Origin: Gentiana macrophylla
Taxonomy: Eukaryota; Streptophyta; Magnoliopsida; Gentianales; Gentianaceae
Assembly: GCA_026214975.1 (NCBI GenBank)
Contig: JAOBSW010001048.1
Coordinates: 1-64,000, forward strand
Direction: 5' to 3'
DNA length: 64,000 bases
In this document: piece by piece, positions 22,835 through 34,247 of the stretch
How positions within the stretch are numbered: the first letter of the stretch is position 1
Layout of the letters: the number at the start of each line of letters is the position of its first letter
Translations under genes and position numbers: made by a program
The notes under the pieces: generated by a model
What the model saw: only the letters and a program-made list of their open reading frames with translations
Told to the model about the DNA's origin: nothing
The model's database searches: none

Positions 22835-24629
22835 TGTTAGTGTAGTGTCCGAAAGACAATTATCTAATTGTTTTAGGATAGAATTAATAATTCATCTTAT
22901 TATATGCATGTATGCTTATAATTAAGACACTACTGAAAACCCTAAGTACCTCATTTATTTAATCACATAACTCAGTGTATGGCTATACACAAGAGGATTG
23001 AGTTAGTGAGATGTACTTAAAATTAACCTAGTCCATAGCATTTATTAATCGAGTACGGGTCTCATGATTAATTTGCTAATAATGCACCTGTAACACTTTT
23101 AGTGTGACAGATCTTATCCGGATCTGCCAAGTCAATAATAGTGGTACCTAATGGGGCATTTATATATGATTGTAATCATACATGGCTGGATCGATTTGAT
23201 TTGAGTTCTCGATATAATTCCGTGATCGAGAAGACTTATCGAATCACAAGAATATCATAAATGGATTAATCTCAATCCTGAGGTGATCACCGACAACTTC
23301 TTAGACTATGGTGGAGTTTGATGTGTTAGTAAGGATCACTTCGTTGGATGTGGTCCAACACTTATCGTTGACTCTATTCTAGGATGAGTGAGTATTCTGT
23401 GCTATCACACATATGGAATCCATTCCTTCCCTCGGGAAGTAAACAGACAGTTCCCTTATTTGTTAACCCTAGAAACTGATCGATCGGCCGAGTTCATATT
23501 ATATTAGTTATGAACTAATTGATCACTAGGGGGTTAATGGTAAAAAAAGATAATATGTTTCGAGAAGGGTTTACGAAAATATCCCGAATCGAAGTGAACA
23601 GACTATGGAGGATTTATCCGTATGTAATGATTATAGCAGTGGACGCTTTCGACTCATAAATTGAGTGTAAGTTTTCTATATTCGATAGAGTTCAGTTTTG
23701 GGTTTATGGTTGTGTAATCCCGGAATTAATAGGTTAGATATAATTATTCTGTCTGATGAATAATTTTATTCGATTTATTGTAGCTACTAAATATGGGTCC
23801 ATGGTCCCCGATGTGGCTCCCAAAATAGCATAATTAGTTTTCTCGTCGTTTCACCTCAATTATAATTAAATAGTGCATTGGGCTATTTAATTTGCTTTGT
23901 GGATTAATTTTTTAGTTGGACTGAATAATAAAATACATGCAAAATTCTTTTTTCGTGGACTCGGCCCAAGTGTGGAATTTTCGTGTGGACTAGGGTTTTA
24001 CCCAAGTCTTGGCCGAAAATTATATTATTTATTATTGGGAAATTTGTTTTATCAATAAGTAATAAGACATGTGATTAAATTATTTATGTGTTAAATAATT
24101 TAAGGAAACGAAAATCTTTTGTATATCCAAATTAATTTTAGGAATATTTTAGATTTATCTTTTTAAGGGAAAATGATTATTATAATTGATTTTGTATTAA
24201 TTATTTAATCATTGGGGCTTAAGTTTTACTCTCCTATATAAAGAGAGTTCTCCCAAGCCTTTTGACCTCACATATATCACACCTATTTCAAAAGAATACA
24301 GCTTGGAATTTTCGGCTATAGTTCTTTGGGTTCGAGTTTAGAAAACTTCAGGTTTTCTAGGTAGCATATCAAGGTGGTACGGCGGCGTGAAACACCATCC
24401 ACCTGGTGTTGCTGGGAGATACACGTTGGAAGGTTGTGGCTTCTCAATACACGTGTTCATGGAGATTTATCATTCTTGGAGTTAAGCACCATAAAAAGGT
24501 TGGCTCCTAAACCCCCTTGTAGTTAGATCTTTAATTTATGTTGTTTGTTTTCGTTTAGATCTAGATCTGATGCATTCCGCTGCGTAATCGGGTCAATCTA
24601 TGATTGATCCGACGATATTACATCTAACA
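22835..24629 (+). repeat. Element E 3' LTR
   Basis: Starts TGTTAGTGTAGTGTCCG, ends ACATCTAACA. Pairs with 6042-7830. The core promoter TATATAAAG is at 24235-24243. Confidence 0.94.
24235..24243 (+). promoter_or_regulatory. Probable TATA box in element E 3' LTR
   Basis: TATATAAAG within CTCTCCTATATAAAGAGAG. The 5' LTR counterpart near 7437 is degraded to AATATAAAG. Confidence 0.6.
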
Positions 24630-24634
24630 ATCAC
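24630..24634. repeat. Target site duplication of element E, right copy (ATCAC)
   Basis: Exact partner of 6037-6041. Confidence 0.95.
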
Positions 24635-25578
24635 TCAGTCTAAAGTTCAAACAGAAGCAACATATGATCCTTCTGATATCCTGACAAAGGACGAATTGAG
24701 CAAAGTTCATGAGAACTTGAAGATTGTGCTCAGCCAAAAGGATGCATACAATGGCCTTTAATCCAATATCAGGATATCTAGATTATAGAACTAAAACAGA
24801 TATCTCAGTTCATGCTAGACTAGAAATGATCCATAAGTCAAGTTCAAGTTCTGCCTCAGAAATTTTGTTACTTAAACCGAAACTTGAAGACTCAACCGCA
24901 GTAGATAGGGAAACATATGCTCAGGCTCACTGGCATATGAATCAGCATATCAACGAAGTACTTGCTTCTCAGCAACGTATCTCAGCCGATCAAAAGACAA
25001 CCCATACTTTGGTAGATCAATTGTATGATGCCAAAATGGAGGAAGCTGAAGAAGAAAAGCTGAAGTTACTTAAAGAAATGAAGAAACTTGAAGATGAATT
25101 GGAAAAATATAAATCAGATCCAAAGTGCTTAAAGAAACAGCTAACTGACGAGCATCTCATTGAGAAATATAGTCAACCTGGAGATCGGAAAGCTACTCTT
25201 ACAAAGGATCTGTGGTTAAAGTTTGTGAAAGATCATAATCCTATCAAAGCCAAGTACAAGGATAAGACTATTGAAGAATCCTTGAACTACTTCTTATCTG
25301 ATGAACTCTACAATCAGAAGATGGCGCAACATAAGATGATCAAGAAAATTGAAGACAAACAGAAGATAAAAGACAAAGTTGAACAAATGAAAGCTGATGT
25401 AGCAGAATTTGAAAAATACTACTTGGATGAATTAGCTTTACCAAAGTTAATCTTATGGAGGAAATGGAAAGAAGGGAGTCAAGTAGACTATAACAAAACC
25501 TTTTCTAAGGAAGACTCCAAGCTAGAACATGATTATCGTCTACATGACAAAGAGATGAAGTATATCACAGTTACATAA
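24630..25578 (+). pseudogene. Element A env-like ORF, 3' part
   Basis: Resumption of A's extra ORF after the E insertion. The first 110 bp read openly from 24630, then a frameshift near 24725-24760 leads into a continuous frame of about 280 codons ending at a stop at 25576-25578. It contains long Lys/Glu-rich heptad-like stretches (for example KMEEAEEEKLKLLKEMKKL near 25033), indicating coiled coil, and a C-terminal block with LILWRKWKEGSQ near 25450. It is rich in charged residues with no hydrophobic anchor. Element D has a comparable last block (YWKWKFPEIDWK), so the C-terminal end is related in layout. Confidence 0.7.
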
Positions 25579-25737
25579 AAAGAACAGAAAAGTGCTTAGA
25601 CTCTAGCTAAAATTTATTTGAACAAAGTGTAACTATTCAAATTTTTGTGTATTCTAATGAAATCCAGTTTTCTAGTTTTACATTGTTTTACATTGTTTTG
25701 ATCTTTAAGCTTTTCTTTTAGGGAGAGTTTTGGCATC
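25579..25737 (+). other. Element A 3' untranslated spacer
   Basis: Short AT-rich stretch between the env-like ORF and the polypurine tract. It contains TTTTGGCATCATC (25727-25739), which recurs in D just before its polypurine tract and so is a family signature. Confidence 0.6.
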
Positions 25738-25754
25738 ATCAAAAAGGAGGAAAT
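25738..25754 (+). other. Element A polypurine tract
   Basis: ATCAAAAAGGAGGAAAT, matching AAAAAGGGGGAAAT in D and the minus-strand AAAAAGGGGGATAT in B. One G is A here. Confidence 0.88.
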
Positions 25755-27515
25755 TTTTGGAAATAAAATTTATGTTTTGATGATAATTCATCATATTTAC
25801 TCAGTATATTACCTTAACCTCATTGATGAAGTGTCAAGCTAATCACATAAAGATGAAAAGCTAAAAGATGTCTAGAATTGAATGTATAGGTTTTACTAGT
25901 GTCTGATATTTGTATAGGTTACATCAGACAAGCACTGTAATAGTTAGTGTGTGTCGAAAAGCGGCGGAAGTCATCTAGAAAACTGGAAATCATTAAGATA
26001 AACAAACTGACTCAGACTACACCAATATAGAACTGAAGAAGATAAGTTCGCTGAGGGACACAAACTTGGTTGGCTTATTTAGAAGATTGAAGAACTGAGG
26101 GTTCAAACTCAGTTAATGAAGAGCTGAGGGTCACAAACTCAGTTATTGAAGGTTGAAGAACTGGGGGGTCAAACTCAGTTATAAAGATTACAAGTCGAGA
26201 CTATAAAGTTAGACTTCAGGCAAGTTTGTGGTGACCTGAACTGACTTTATGGATCTTATATGAAGACCTAAGAATTATAAGGACAATGAATTCATAGAAG
26301 TTAATTGCATATGGTGTACTCTGATTAAGTCAATTTATAATCAGATGAAAATTGGAGTACTGATATTTGAAAAAGTGTAAAATCTCAGTTAATGCTCCAA
26401 GTCAGTCAAGAAACTGACAAATGATAAACACAGTATAAAACTGATAAGGAAACTCAGTTTTATATGTCAGTCATCCAACAAACTAACAGTACAGTCGAAC
26501 GTTTTTAAAGAAAGCAATTCTATTGGATGAAATACTGACACATCAGAACGGTCACAAAATATAGCCGTTACAAGATAGACGTTGATACAATTCGAATTCA
26601 AACAAGATGAACGATGGACCTCACACAATAAATAGAGGACTTTGCATCAAGAAGAGAGAATAATCAAGTGAACAAGAAGCATTTTGTGCATTAGGCGTTT
26701 TATTCGAATTGCTATCTCTCTATGCTATAACAAGATAATATCAACAATATCTTCAAGTGTTCAAACTACACAGAATTTATCAAGAATCAGACACTTTGAA
26801 GACCCACAAACATTAATCAATTTGTTGATTCTCAACCCAACTTTGATTCTACATCAAAGGTTTACACTGTGAAGCAAACCGGGAAGGTTTTGCCAAGGAC
26901 AGTTGTCACAGCAGTTGGGTAGACTGTGTTTGTGGTGGTAGATGGTGAAGAGGCATATGTAACCCTTCAAGGACCAGTGTTCAAGCAATTGAAGAGCAGC
27001 AATTCTACCTGTTCTACATCTGTTTAGATAGTGAAGCTAGGATTAGCCAAGGACTATTGTTTATGACTTTTTGTAACAGCTCATCTCAAGAAGTTCTAGT
27101 GGAATTTTCCTCCTACACCATAGGGGAAGAGAGGACTGACGGATTACAGCACCTGGAACCTCTATAATTCTTGTTTATTCACTTTACGCATTTATTTATT
27201 TATTTAGCATTTATCTACAGTATTCTGATAATTCATTGTTATACACCTCACAACTCACAAACTGATATTCACCAGAATTCAGTTTAGCACACTCAGCTTT
27301 CATATAGAATAACAAGATCAAGAAAAAGGCTAAAACTATATCCATTTGCCAAGTTGACTCTCGCTTTGCTTAAGTTAGTTTGACTTAGACTCACTCGATC
27401 CACCTTAACTCCATACAAGTTTTTAACTGAACCTTAATTAGTTTAAAATCCATTTTTGGTGACAAGTTTATTCACCCCCCTCTAAACATGTGTTAGTCTT
27501 TCCAAGGGACCAACA
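25755..27515 (+). repeat. Element A 3' LTR
   Basis: About 1.76 kb. It starts TTTTGGAAATAAAATT, where the family start seen in B is TGTTGGAAATAAAATT (G to T at the second base), and ends GGGACCAACA. It is homologous to the B 5' LTR in reverse orientation. A TATA-like box appears as AATAAATAG near 26628 (D has TATAAATAG). A minisatellite lies at 26050-26186. The plus-strand ORF at 26684-26872 inside it is a chance reading. Confidence 0.88.
26050..26186 (+). repeat. Minisatellite in element A LTR
   Basis: Four imperfect units of about 29-42 bp built on GAACTGAGGGTTCAAACTC plus AGTTAATGAA, near 26050, 26092, 26121 and 26158. Units vary in length by small insertions. Confidence 0.7.
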
Positions 27516-27568
27516 ATAATCGATTAATCGATGAATCATCAACAAAAACATAAATTTTATTTCCAACA
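27516..27568 (-). repeat. Element B 3' LTR, first 53 bp
   Basis: The minus strand starts TGTTGGAAATAAAATTTATG, nearly the same as the A 3' LTR start. It is truncated by A at 27515. The first bases after A (ATAAT at 27516-27520) are the expected right copy of A's target duplication; the left copy would lie outside the window. Confidence 0.8.
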
Positions 27569-27569
27569 A

Positions 27570-27586
27570 TATCCCCCTTTTTGATG
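27570..27586 (-). other. Element B polypurine tract
   Basis: The minus strand reads ATCAAAAAGGGGGATAT and then the TGTTGG LTR start, the standard Sirevirus arrangement. Confidence 0.9.
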
Positions 27587-27589
27587 AAG

Positions 27590-30500
27590 TCAACACCCTC
27601 CTTAAAAGCAATGCAAAAAGATATGGACAAAATAATAATAAACACGAAGAACCGAGAAACTGAGCTGTTATTGATGATACTGAGTTACAGAGAACAAGGT
27701 ATTAAAATACAACAATACATGAAAATGAAACTACGTTTCAGCTTCCTTTCCCTTTCCTTGGTCAGTTCCTTCAAATTTCTTGTCATTTTGTTTAGAAATT
27801 TCTTTCAAGGGAAGATTTGTTGAACTGCTCTCAATCCCATTAATATTTGCCTAGACATTCCATGAATTTGTCATATTGTGCTTTCCGAAAAACTTACTCT
27901 TGAACAATATTGCAAATACAAACACGATTTTTCTTAACTTTTCACTGGTAGCTATCTTCAGTAGATCTTTGACAAACTCAGAGTCAGTTTGTTCAACTTT
28001 CTTTCCAGCTTCTTCTAGCCTACCGTTTCTTTCAAATTTGTTCAGTTTATTCCAATAATGAACAAGTACTTCTGCATGATTAGAAAACTTTCTAAGGCTT
28101 GTTCTCTTGATTCACCTTCCTTTGTAGGTAGTTCTTTGAAAATGCTGTAAAGTTGTGAATGCAAGCCAAGTCTTTTCTCAGTTGGTTCAGAAAATTTCCC
28201 AATTAGCTTCATTTCTTCATCATCCATGTCTCCTCTGGCTTTCCTGAGTTCAACCATTTTCTCATCGATACTTTCAAGAACTTCAGGAATTTCAGCTGCA
28301 TTGACTTTTAAAATGTCCAGACTTTCCCCTTTATTGACATCATCTTTATAAATCAAGCTTCTCATAAGAATTTAAGTGCAGTTGATTTGATGCCAATATG
28401 GTTTCTACAACCACTTAGTCTCTCATGGAATTTTCCTGTAGAAGCATCATATCATGTACATTAGTAACCATGACGTCCAATCTCTCTTGAGTCTCAGTTT
28501 TCCTAGCTTCTGTTTCAATGGTTGTCTTTCTGATTTCGATTAATGTGTCTTGACAATCCATCTTCACACTGTCTAGCCTCTTTTCCATATTAGATCTTTC
28601 ATTCTTGTTTTCTTCTAATGATTGCAACACATTTCAAAAGATGCTCATATCTTCATTTTGTATCCTCACAAGCTCATTGAAATTGTATTTAATGAACTCA
28701 GCTTGTGTTGGTATATCCTTTTCAGTTTCAACTTTCTTCTCTGTTTTGCCTTCGTCAGTCTCAGACGCTTTCTTAGCATCCCTCTTTTCTTTGGATAGTG
28801 GAGAGATGATATCTTTCAGTTTTCCCTTGTAATCTTTAGACTTCCTTCTCTTTTCAGATTATCTCCTTATTTCATCTAGGGTGGAAAGATCGACCTCTCT
28901 TACTGGTGACAGTTGTACATCAAACTCATCATCAGTTCTTTCTCCTGCGTGGTCAGCTTCAGCTTTTGGTATCTCAAGAACTTCTCTGTCAGTCGGTGAC
29001 TGATAACCTTCTTCGTCTTCTTCATTTCTTGATTCAGAATGAGTCTCAGAGTCTGAATCATCACTTTCTTCAGAACTGTATTCTTCTGATTTCTCTTCAG
29101 CAATACCTTTGTCTGCTTCTTTTTCTTGGAGATAGGCAAGAATCCCTTTTTGTAGATCAGGATCTCCCTGTGAATCATCATCATCATCATTATTATTATC
29201 TTTCTTTGACTATGAAGTTTCTCCTTTAGTATACTATTTCCAGTAACTGCTTCTTATTAGAGAATATCCATTACTCAAAAATTCTTCAGAACTGAATAGT
29301 TGACATAGATGAGTAATATTGAATAAATCAAAGAACCATTGTTATGTGCTTTCCATGGCTTCTAGTTGATTTCTTTGATTTTTGAATGAGCTGATCTTCC
29401 AATGTTGATAAGCATGAAGTCTTCTACAGTCAGCTTCAATCAGTTTCCCAATATCGACAGAAGGATCAAGCTGGGTTATGATGTCTTAAGTTTCTCTAGG
29501 AGCTTCCAAGTTCGATTTAACTAGAGTCCCAAATTGTTCTTCAGTTTTCTCTAATTTAGTTTTGCTAGATTCCCCCTCAGCAAAAACTGGGATGATAGAT
29601 GATTCAGTTTCAATAGTACATTGTTCATCAACATTCTCAATCTCAGCTTCAGCTACAAGTTCAGCATTCTATTTAGAACCCTATTTTGATTCAGCTACTT
29701 GAAGCTTACTTGGTTCAGTTGTTGGTTCAGTTTCCAGTTCAGCAACTGGTTCATTTTCTTCCTCAAGTTCATCAATTTTGTTTTGACTTTCTTCAACAGG
29801 TTCATCCTGGGTGATGACTTGTTGTGGGGCAAATTCAATCTCAACAGCTTCTTTGACTTTAGACTGAGAGGCTTCCAATTCTCTAGTTGATTCTTCATAC
29901 ACAAGTCTAGAGGCTGACTTTTGTGGTGTAGATCTTGATTTAGCTATCAAGTTGAGCATTGCAATTACACCAGGTCCAATAAGTTCCACATCACTATTAG
30001 TTTCCTCATCATCAACTTCAGTTCTTAGGGTTTGTTCCCCCAGAGTGTCAGCTTCTGGTAGTGGTGGAACGAGTTCTTGAACTTCTTCAACTGATTCTTG
30101 AATGGGTGCATCTTCAGCAACGAATTTAGTAGGGGTTTCAGCTTCAGTTTTTGGTTTCTTTGTTTGACCTCCAGTTTTTGAAGTCACAGATTTTACTGGT
30201 GATGGTTCCTTGCTCTTCTCAGTTACTTCAACAACTTTTGCTTCTCCAATGCTTCCAGCTTTCTCTTTTTCTCTTTCAAGATCTTCAAATGCTTCGTCTG
30301 TGGTGACTTTCTTGGATGATCTTTTTCTTTTCTTTTTAGGTTCATCTTCAGAACCTTCAGCTTACCTTTTTCCAAATTTGTTCTTCTCATCCTTTACTCT
30401 CATTTTTCCATCAACAACTGCAGTTGATCTTCTCTCTGCAATTCCAAAATGATCAATGATCCTTTGTGCCATTAACACAAGTGTCTTCTTATGATAGAAT

Positions 30501-31114
30501 CTCCCTATCTTTACATCAGTTTTCTTCTTAGGTACATCAAATGATTGTGCTGCTATTTGGTCCAGAATATATCTCTACCAATTAAAGTTCTCTTCGAATC
30601 ATATCACATACAACAAATCTAACATGGTGCAGATAGATTGCTAAAATTGCCTGCATTCCCAATTACACAATTTTCTAGCATCTTAGTCAGATAATTAAAC
30701 TCAGGTTTGAGGAAACCTATTGATCCTGACAATGAGACATTCAAATCTCCTTTAATTGCAATGTCCTTCCACTATTTATCTCTTTGCTATTTGGATAATT
30801 TGATAGCAGAAGAGTATCCAGTCTTCTCAAAACCGAAGATATCTGCAATAAGGTTCTTAGTGACCTTAATTTCCTTTTCATTGACATTGGTTATGTAGAC
30901 CTTTTCTTCTTCTAAGGCTGACCTTTCAAACTCATAGAAATCTCCAATGCTTTCTACACAAACATTCTCTAGAGTAATATTGAATTCTTCTTCAAGACCT
31001 TTGCTTTTTTTTGATTTTGTTTACGATTTGCTTAACAAGGTCTAAATTACCATGCTTCTCAAGATATTGATCAGGTGAAATGATCAAACCGGCTTCAACT
31101 CTGGTGAAAGTCAT
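27590..31114 (-). pseudogene. Element B env-like ORF
   Basis: Large decayed ORF on the minus strand, starting at the ATG at 31114 (MTFTRVEAG). Open stretches include 30010-30560 with IGRFYHKKTL (counterpart of IGRFRPKKTL in A) and KKKRKRSSKK, 29681-30187 (168 codons, very Glu/Thr/Pro-rich), an acidic Asp/Ser/Glu tract near 28900-29200 that begins with a run of aspartates, and coiled-coil-like blocks at 28415-28630 and 28042-28365. Many stops and frameshifts break it. Composition and order match the extra ORFs of A and D. I see no signal peptide or membrane anchor. The function is unknown; in SIRE1-type elements this ORF is called env-like from its position. Confidence 0.7.
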
Positions 31115-31599
31115 AATTTCTGATTATGGGAGTGAATATTGAAAAATTTGAAGATAGAAATAATTTTTCACACTAAGGATTGAGCAAAAACTGAGTGTAA
31201 AGAATTGATAAGGATAATATAAGAGTATTTATAGGTGGTAGATTTGGAGATTGGAAATTTTGAGTGGGTTTAAAATGTCTTGTCATAAATCACATCAGGC
31301 ATTGAGATGCAAAAAAGGTGGTGATTGGAGAAGATGGACGATTGAGATCTGTGTAGGGTACGACTTTTCTTCTAAGTGTAGCCTGTATCATTATATACAA
31401 TTGATGTGCTGTATCGCCAGCTGTAAGGGTTCAGCTTTGATCTTATCATCATCTTGATCGATCTTGATTTGATCAGTATCTCGCTTTTGTTTTTCCGATC
31501 CGTCATTGACATCTCGATTTTGAGGATGTCGCATTCCATTTTTCTTTTGGCAGTTGGCCATCAAGAAACAAATTAAGAGCTTTTTGGTAGCCATATCTA
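31115..31599 (-). other. Element B spacer between gag remnant and env-like ORF
   Basis: About 480 bp of low-coding sequence upstream of the env-like ORF, where other family members have the pol-to-env spacer. A 67-codon minus-strand ORF (31391-31594) resembles nothing I know. Confidence 0.5.
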
Positions 31600-32812
31600 T
31601 TAGGGTCCTTTCTGATTAGATTTTAGGTTAATTCTTAGGATGCCTTATGTTTCTTAGAATTAATCTGCTTTTTGAGATCTTTCAATTTTCTCCAAACTGA
31701 TTTCATTTTTCTCACATATCTTTCTTGACCTTTTGACTTGGTAAAGTCAGTTTCACAAAATTTTGCTGTTTCGACTCGATCGTCTTTTTCTTGAAAATTT
31801 TGTGGGACTGAGTGATCATGGGTCCATTCCAGTCTTCATCAGTTGGAAAGAGTCTCCCTTTCCCCCCGAATATATTATTCCATGAATGAGTGTCATTCTC
31901 AGCTGAATATGACTTTAATGTTCTATTGGTGATCTCGATCGAGTTCTTTTTTCAAATTTTCCGAGTTTTTCGTAGAATATGTCGGTTATGAGTTGTCACC
32001 AACTGATTTTAAAGTTTTGTCAGTTTTTGATCGAGGTTGTGCTAAGTTTTTGTCAGTTCTAACAATTTTATCAGTTTTCTGAGTTTCTGACTTTTGAGCA
32101 GCCAAAAACTTATGTGCAACTGAACTAGGTCTGAACTTTGAATTCTGTTGATTGTCAAACCATAAACCTGTTCTGTTTTCAAATGGGGTTCTTGGTTTGA
32201 GCTAAACATTAGGAATTGGATCAACTGATGATTCAGTGATATTTATTACTTCTGTTATCTCATCAGTTAAGCAATTTTCCCGAGTTCCATTGTTATCCTT
32301 GATAAAATTAATCTCAGCATTTAATTTTAGAACTTCAACTTTCAACAATTCTTTTTTCTTTTTGACATTCTCATAATTCTTTTGAATTTCCTCTAATTCC
32401 TTTATGAGTATGTCCAAAGTTTCATTGAAATCTGCATTTCTACAATTGTCCACAGCAGTGTGACAATTGGATGTAGAAGTATTTACCTCATGTTGTTTGA
32501 TCGATAAGTTCTCAATTTCCGCTTCTTCATCTTGCACTATCTTTTTTCCTTTACTTGATAGGGCATTGTCCTTTGCTGGTTCAACTCTGAAAAGAATGAT
32601 TTCTTCATCACTTTCGATATAATCTTGTGCAGCAAGACTTAATGGTAAAATCTCAGAGTTCTCATTGTTAATGGTGTCCATTGAATTTTCAATGAGCGTC
32701 TCGATAATCTTTATTGGGTGTCAGCAACAAGAGCCTGCAATTTTCTTTTGTATTCATCAAATCTTAAAAATGTGTAGTTAATTAAACTTCTGAAGTGATG
32801 CTGTGTATCCAT
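31600..32812 (-). pseudogene. gag: Element B gag remnant
   Basis: Starts at the ATG at 32812 with MDTQHHFRSLINY and FDEYKRKLQALVADT, which parallels the start of D's gag (NFDQYKIRMLSHLAAT). After about 33 codons a stop follows, and the UBN2-like core and zinc knuckle are missing. The next open stretch (32202-32681) is the acidic and coiled-coil part that normally follows the zinc knuckle, with a long Lys/Glu/Leu heptad run near 32260-32390. Then comes the family signature GKGRLFP and DEDWN near 31840-31870. Hence B's gag is internally deleted as well as decayed, and it could not package RNA by itself. Confidence 0.7.
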
Positions 32813-32922
32813 GATGCAGTTTTGAAAACTTTGAAAACTAATGGAAATTGATGATGGCCAGTTACTTTAAGCTAAAGACTCAAAGCACTAACAACTTTTG
32901 ATCACATCTTAAAGGAAGAACT

Positions 32923-32934
32923 ACTCTGATACCA
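32923..32934 (-). other. Second primer-site-like sequence in element B
   Basis: Minus-strand TGGTATCAGAGT preceded by CTAACAAT, resembling an LTR end followed by a primer site, 104 bp inside the real one. It may be a duplicated LTR/primer-site junction. Confidence 0.5.
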
Positions 32935-33026
32935 ATTGTTAGTATCGGAATAACTGATGACTAGTCACTTCAAGAAAACAAACTAATATTGAGATTCAAC
33001 TATCGATTTCTTCGTAATAGAAGCAT

Positions 33027-33038
33027 TTCTCGATACCA
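33027..33038 (-). other. Element B primer-binding site
   Basis: Minus-strand TGGTATCGAGAA two bases inside the LTR end GGACCAACA. The first 7 bases match the tRNA-Met site TGGTATCAGAGC; the rest is degraded (CAG read as CG). Confidence 0.75.
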
Positions 33039-33040
33039 AT

Positions 33041-34247
33041 TGTTGGTCCTTTTAAAAGGTGACACAAGTTTTGAGGGGAAAGGGGTGAATAAACTTGTCC
33101 CCAAAAACTGAATCTTTAACTGATTAAGTTTCTTATGTTTCTTTGAGTGTTTGATCCGATGTAATATAAACGATTATGCAATTAGTAAATGCGTAAGGTA
33201 AGTAAGTAAATAAGATAGAATTTATAGAGGTTTCAGGTGGTGTAATCCTATCAATCTTCTCTTCCCCTGTTTTGCGGAGGAAAATTCCACTAGAATTCTT
33301 TGAGGTAGCTCGGTTACAAAAAGTCCTAAACTAATAGTCCTTGACGAATCCTTAACTTCACTATTTAAGCAACTATAGAACATGTAAAATTGCTGCTATG
33401 CAACTTCTTGCACCACTAGTCCTTGAAGGGTTGTATTGCCTCATCACCAGCTCACCATAAACACAGTCTTCCTGACTGAAGCTCAACTGTCCTTCACTCC
33501 TTCTTGGTCTTTCACAGACTAAAACCTTTGATAAATTCAAATTTGAGACTTGAATCAATAACTATGATTCAACTTGTGATTTGAGCTTATTCTTATTGAT
33601 GTATATGATTTGCTCAAGCTCTGTTTTTCTTCAACTTCTTGATCTTGTAGCTTCATTGAACGTTAGAGAAGACTTTGAAGATTTCTTGACCTTTCAACAA
33701 AGCATACATCAGGAGTTCTTATTAATTCACTTTCCCCTTTACTTGAATATTTCTCAATAGATTTTTTTGATCACCACACTTCTTCTTGTGTTAGTAGTGA
33801 CCTATTTATACGGTATTTCCAACGTTCAGCTTATTTGAATTTGAATTCTTGTAGCTGTTGGTGGTCCCACTTATTATGTTGAATGTCAGTGTCCATTCTG
33901 ACAATTCTGTGTATCTAATAAAATTGTTTCCTTTATAACTGTTAGATCTTTCTTCAATTTTTATATCTTCAGTTTGAATCTGATTTTCTATGGACTAGTC
34001 AGTTTTCAGCTTTAAGAGCATTAACTGAGTTTTTACACTTCATAAAAAACTCAGTAATCTATTCTTCATCTAATTATAATTGACTTAATCAGAATACAAC
34101 ATAACTTAGATAAATCATCTAAGATAACATTGACCTTATATATGTTAGGTCTTCATAGAAGATCTATAGATTCAGTTCAGGTCATCACAATATTGCCTGA
34201 ATTCTAACTTTATAGTCTTTGTTTTGGTCTTCATAAAATGAGTTTGA
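33041..34247 (-). repeat. Element B 5' LTR, partial
   Basis: The plus-strand start TGTTGGTCC is the LTR 3' end. It aligns with the A LTR in reverse, for example the segments around ACTATAAAGTTAGA and GTGATGACCTGAACTGA. About 1.2 kb is present; element C cuts off the rest. The minus-strand TATA box TATAAATAG is at 33802-33810. Confidence 0.85.
33802..33810 (-). promoter_or_regulatory. Probable TATA box of element B 5' LTR
   Basis: TATAAATAG on the minus strand, the same sequence as the TATA box in D's LTR (53498-53506) at a similar distance from the LTR end. Confidence 0.6.

Larger units (their letters stand above)
6042..24629 (+). mobile_element. Element E: non-coding LTR retrotransposon (LARD-like), carrying nested element F
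   Basis: It has terminal direct repeats of about 1.79 kb (6042-7830 and 22835-24629) beginning TGTTAG and ending CTAACA (CTAATA in the left copy), a primer-site-like sequence after the left LTR, a polypurine tract before the right LTR and a perfect ATCAC target duplication. Without F (13289-22711) and one AGTAT copy the element is about 9.2 kb. The internal region has no ORF resembling gag or pol, so it is non-autonomous. The two LTRs differ at several percent by eye, so it is older than F, whose LTRs are nearly the same. It lies inside the env-like ORF of A. Confidence 0.93.
1..27515 (+). mobile_element. Element A: decayed Sirevirus-like Ty1/copia retrotransposon (5' part outside window)
   Basis: Domains run gag, protease, integrase, reverse transcriptase, RNase H, then an env-like ORF, polypurine tract and 3' LTR. 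This is the copia order, with the extra ORF typical of Sireviruses. The 5' LTR and most of gag lie left of the window. Element E interrupts it at 6042-24629, and removing E plus one copy of its target duplication restores the env-like region. Its 3' LTR ends at 27515 and abuts 53 bp of a minus-strand LTR of the same family (element B), so A appears to have inserted into B's 3' LTR. Many in-frame stops and frameshifts show it is dead. The family assignment is firm; the exact lineage is inferred. Confidence 0.92.
27516..34247 (-). mobile_element. Element B: pol-less Sirevirus-like derivative, minus strand, both LTRs interrupted
   Basis: On the minus strand it runs 5' LTR (33041-34247, cut by C), primer site, short gag remnant, then directly an env-like ORF, polypurine tract and the first 53 bp of the 3' LTR (27516-27568, cut by A). 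No protease, integrase, reverse transcriptase or RNase H can be found between the gag remnant and the env-like ORF. The LTR ends (GGACCAACA, TGTTGGAAATAAAATT) and polypurine tract match element A, so it is the same family. It is the oldest layer in the window because A and C both sit in its LTRs. Confidence 0.85.

Noticed and set aside
6042..24629. Possibility that E is one DNA transposon bounded by inverted repeats with F
   Set aside because: E and F each have their own LTR pair, primer site, polypurine tract and separate 5-bp target duplication, so they are two LTR elements in opposite orientation.
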